Source: Sporosarcina beigongshangi (GTDB lineage Bacteria; Actinomycetota; Actinomycetes; Actinomycetales; Micrococcaceae). From it: 64,000 nt of DNA. The notes beneath the pieces are model-generated. The model ran no database searches, was not told where the DNA came from, and saw only the letters and a program-made list of their open reading frames with translations. The stretch spans positions 248,001-312,000 of the forward strand of contig NZ_JADHDY010000004.1 in assembly GCF_016820535.1 (NCBI RefSeq). The letters are read 5' to 3'. Of this stretch, positions 61,665 to 64,000 are shown one piece after another. The translations under genes were made by a program, and so were the position numbers. How positions within the stretch are numbered: the stretch's first letter is position 1; the number at the start of each line of letters is the position of its first letter.

Positions 61665-62330
61665 ATGGGCATTGCAGCAGCGGAACCCCTGCCCCGCGGG
61701 CTGTCCCCCCAGGACACCCTGCGCAGCAGGAAGCAGGCCGCCACCCGCCTGGCCATCCGCCGGGCCGCGATCGAGCTGGGCCTGGCACACGGCTATGACA
61801 GCGTCACCGTCGACATGATCTGCAACGCCTCGGGAGTTTCCGCCCGCACCTTCTTCAACTACTTCGGCAGCAAGGAAGGCGCCTACACCAGCCCCCGGAA
61901 GCCGCTGCCGGGCGACGCCGCGCTGACGGCCTTCATTGCCGGCGGCAGCTCGGGAGTGCTCACCGGGCTCTTCGACCTCATCGCGGGAACCTTTGTTGAG
62001 GCGGAGTCCAGCCTGGAACTGTTCCAGGCACGCCACCGGCTCATCCAGCAAACCCCAGAACTGCTGGGCAGGGAAAAGGAGCGCATTAGTGAAACGGAAG
62101 AAATCTTCGTCGGCTATGTGATGGAGCGCTTCCACCACGACGGCAGGACCGTCCGGGACACCCCCGACCTGGCAGATGAGGCCCGCATGCTCGTCGCGCT
62201 CGTTTCCGGCGCGCTGCGCTTTGCCCTGCAGAAGTGGGCTGCGGGAAACTTCAGCGACGACCGCGCGCACCTGGTGGAATCAGCCTCGGCGCTGATCAAG
62301 CGCATCACCGGCAACGAGCACTGGCCCTAA
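61665..62330 (+). CDS. TetR-family regulator
   Basis: A 221-residue TetR protein: TRLAIRRAAIELGLAHGYDSVTVDMICNASGVSARTFFNYFGSKEGAY is the DNA-binding domain. ATG 61665 is preceded by GGGAG at proper spacing; ATG 61653 is an alternative. A DHA2-type efflux gene follows 141 bases downstream on the same strand, the common arrangement for a self-regulated pump operon. Confidence 0.9.
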   Translation: MGIAAAEPLPRGLSPQDTLRSRKQAATRLAIRRAAIELGLAHGYDSVTVDMICNASGVSARTFFNYFGSKEGAYTSPRKPLPGDAALTAFIAGGSSGVLTGLFDLIAGTFVEAESSLELFQARHRLIQQTPELLGREKERISETEEIFVGYVMERFHHDGRTVRDTPDLADEARMLVALVSGALRFALQKWAAGNFSDDRAHLVESASALIKRITGNEHWP

Positions 62331-62471
62331 ACCGCCGCCACGCCGCCGTCCCCCAGCATCGCCGCATGAGCCGGCGACATACGCCCAGGCCGCCGTCCGG
62401 CGTCGGGCTTCACACAAAGAACATTCTCAACCACCGCCGCCTGCCTGCCATCCGGCCGCTAGGAATCCACC

Positions 62472-64000
62472 ATGAGCTCCCCCTCCCAAACCGTCCACCC
62501 GCCCACTGAAACCGACCGGCGCGGCATCCTACTGGTGTTTGCCGGCCTCATGCTGACCATGCTGCTGGCTTCGCTGGACCAGACCATTTTCAGCACCGCG
62601 CTGCCCACCATTGTTGGCGAACTCCACGGCGTGAACGAGATGTTGTGGGTCATCACCATCTACATCCTGGCCTCGACCATCATGCTGCCGATCTATGGCA
62701 AGATCGGTGACCTCATGGGCCGCAAGGGCCTGTTCATCGGAGCGATTTCGGTGTTCATCGCCGGCTCGATCATCGGCGGCTTTGCCCAGGACATGACGTG
62801 GCTGATCATTGGCCGCGGTGTCCAGGGCCTGGGCGGCGGCGGGCTGATGCTGCTCTCGCAGGCCATCATCGCCGACGTGGTGCCCGCCCGGGAACGCGGG
62901 CGGTACATGGGCATCATGGGCGGCGTGTTTGCTCTGTCGTCCGTGGCGGGGCCGCTGCTGGGCGGCTGGTTCACCGACGGGATCGGCTGGCGGTGGGGCC
63001 TGTGGATGAACATTCCGCTGGGCCTGCTGGCCATCGCCTCCGCAGCCTTCTTCCTGCGGCTGCCGGAACACCCACGGATCAAGGCCCGCGTGGACGTTGC
63101 CGGCATGGCGCTGCTGGGCGTCACCTCCACCCTGCTGGTGCTGGTCAGCACATGGGGCGGAACCAAGTACGTCTGGGGCTCGCCGCAGATCCTGCTCATG
63201 GGTGTGGGCACTCTGCTGGCTGCAGGGGTGTTCGTTGCGGTGGAGCACCGGGCCGATCATCCGGTGATGTCGCTGGAGCTGTTCAAGGACCGCAACTTCA
63301 ACCTGACCACGGCGGCCGGGCTCATCACGGGCATCGCCATGTTTGGCACGTTGGCCTACATGCCCACATTCCTGCAGATGGTCACCGGGGCCAACGCAAC
63401 CCAGGCCGGGTTCCTCATGATCCCCATGATGGCCGGCGTGCTGCTGACCTCGATCGCGTCGGGGCAGCTGGTGACGCGCACCGGACGCTACAAGTGGCTG
63501 CCTGTCACCGGCATGTTCATTGTGGCGGGCGCGCTGGTGCTGCTCTCGACGATGTCGCCCGCCATGGCGGTGGGGGTCATTTGCGCCTACCTCGCCATCA
63601 TGGGCATTGGGCTGGGCACGTCCATGCAGATCCTGGTGCTCATTGTGCAGAACCAATTCCCCAACTCACAGGTGGGCATGGCCACGGCCTCCAACAACTA
63701 CTTCCGCCAGATCGGCGCGTCGCTGGGGTCCGCCGTGGTGGGCAGCCTCTTCGCCACCCGGCTGGCCTCGCTGCTTACAGAACGCCTTCCCAGTTCCGGG
63801 GCCGGAGGCTCCGGGGCCGGCGGAGGCGGGATCAACGCGCTGACGCCGGCGCTGGTGCGGGCCATGCCTGAGCCGCTGCGCTCCCTTGTTGTGGGCTCCT
63901 ACAGCGACGCCCTGACGCCGATCTTCGTGTACATGGTGCCGCTGCTGGTGCTGGCCGGGATCCTGCTGCTGTTCGTCAGGGAGGTTCCCCTGGCCACCAC
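62472..64000 (+). CDS. DHA2-family MFS efflux protein (C-terminus outside window)
   Basis: At least 509 residues are visible and the frame is still open at the right edge. The 14-helix plan shows LLASLDQTIFSTALPTIVGEL (DHA2 motif), WVITIYILASTIMLPIYGKIGDLMGRKGLF, RGVQGLGGGGLMLLSQAIIADVVPARERGRYMG, and in the second half VQNQFPNSQVGMATASNNYFRQIGASLGSAVVGSLF. A Gly/Ser-rich loop (SSGAGGSGAGGGG) precedes the last visible helix, as in EmrB/QacA-type pumps such as those giving tetracenomycin or lincomycin resistance. Probably controlled by the upstream TetR. Confidence 0.9.
   Translation, partial: MSSPSQTVHPPTETDRRGILLVFAGLMLTMLLASLDQTIFSTALPTIVGELHGVNEMLWVITIYILASTIMLPIYGKIGDLMGRKGLFIGAISVFIAGSIIGGFAQDMTWLIIGRGVQGLGGGGLMLLSQAIIADVVPARERGRYMGIMGGVFALSSVAGPLLGGWFTDGIGWRWGLWMNIPLGLLAIASAAFFLRLPEHPRIKARVDVAGMALLGVTSTLLVLVSTWGGTKYVWGSPQILLMGVGTLLAAGVFVAVEHRADHPVMSLELFKDRNFNLTTAAGLITGIAMFGTLAYMPTFLQMVTGANATQAGFLMIPMMAGVLLTSIASGQLVTRTGRYKWLPVTGMFIVAGALVLLSTMSPAMAVGVICAYLAIMGIGLGTSMQILVLIVQNQFPNSQVGMATASNNYFRQIGASLGSAVVGSLFATRLASLLTERLPSSGAGGSGAGGGGINALTPALVRAMPEPLRSLVVGSYSDALTPIFVYMVPLLVLAGILLLFVREVPLAT

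Noticed and set aside
1-64000. Biosynthetic gene cluster, prophage or phage-defence island
   Set aside because: Pumps, regulators and single enzymes are scattered without core synthases, phage structural genes or a recognised defence operon.

Overview
The window is high-GC DNA (strong G/C preference at third codon positions, many GTG starts, 4-bp ATGA/GTGA gene overlaps, short AGGAG-type ribosome binding sites) from a Gram-positive actinobacterium. Gene content fits an Arthrobacter-like Micrococcaceae chromosome: PcrA with a C-terminal Tudor-like domain, SucCD, an LAXTG-anchored surface protein, a MobA-DUF6457 fusion, DUF2804, a maltokinase N-cap protein and an AbiEi/DUF559-type nuclease. This genus-level call is inference. 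No transposase, integrase, phage gene or CRISPR array was found. The only RNA gene is tRNA-Arg(CCT); a SAM-type riboswitch is also visible.

Layout. 0-5 kb: truncated PadR regulator, small XRE regulator divergent from a type I methionine aminopeptidase, a maltokinase-cap protein, and a coupled agmatinase/ThDP-enzyme pair. 5.1-5.5 kb: intergenic repeats, including a 59-bp near-perfect palindrome. 5.6-14.3 kb: APC-type permease; a coupled MFS/GH2/DUF2804 operon; an XRE-cupin regulator divergent from a sodium:solute symporter. 14.4-17.4 kb: SAM-type riboswitch before an unknown 94-aa protein, VOC protein, orphan lipoyl/biotinyl domain, and a ferritin-like/VIT1 fusion. 17.4-24.4 kb: S66 peptidase, LOG protein, rhodanese, MarR-MFS-aldo/keto reductase locus and a flavoprotein. 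24.5-34.9 kb: sucCD, a ~1400-aa repeat surface protein, pcrA and an inositol-phosphatase-like enzyme. 35-40.5 kb: membrane proteins, tRNA-Arg, and an NrtR-like regulator with twin operators facing an SPFH protein and a NAD-kinase-like protein. 40.5-41.6 kb: a decayed toxin-antitoxin-like pair in which a 14-bp tandem duplication breaks the reading frame. 41.6-48 kb: NUDIX, M20 peptidase, ABC exporter and an amino-acid ABC importer. 48-52.5 kb: TetR plus a rifampicin-phosphotransferase-like enzyme, then an AbiEi/DUF559 protein flanked by inverted repeat arrays. 52.5-64 kb: molybdenum functions (fdhD, FdhF/YdeP oxidoreductase, moeA, mobA-DUF6457) mixed with two TetR/DHA2-efflux pairs; the last efflux gene leaves the window.

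The most interesting thread is a family of intergenic arrays whose units recur at almost exactly 32 bp (5127, 35693, 40461, 47966, 51306 and 52429). Read in one orientation, units begin with a core like CTGATGCGGCGTC or CTGATAGAGCGTT. Two of these arrays face each other in inverted orientation around the AbiEi/DUF559 nuclease-like gene, and the gene's stop codon lies inside a repeat unit. This looks like an undescribed repeat family, possibly tied to that protein family. The riboswitch-controlled unknown protein and the NrtR/SPFH/NAD-kinase-like locus are the next best leads.
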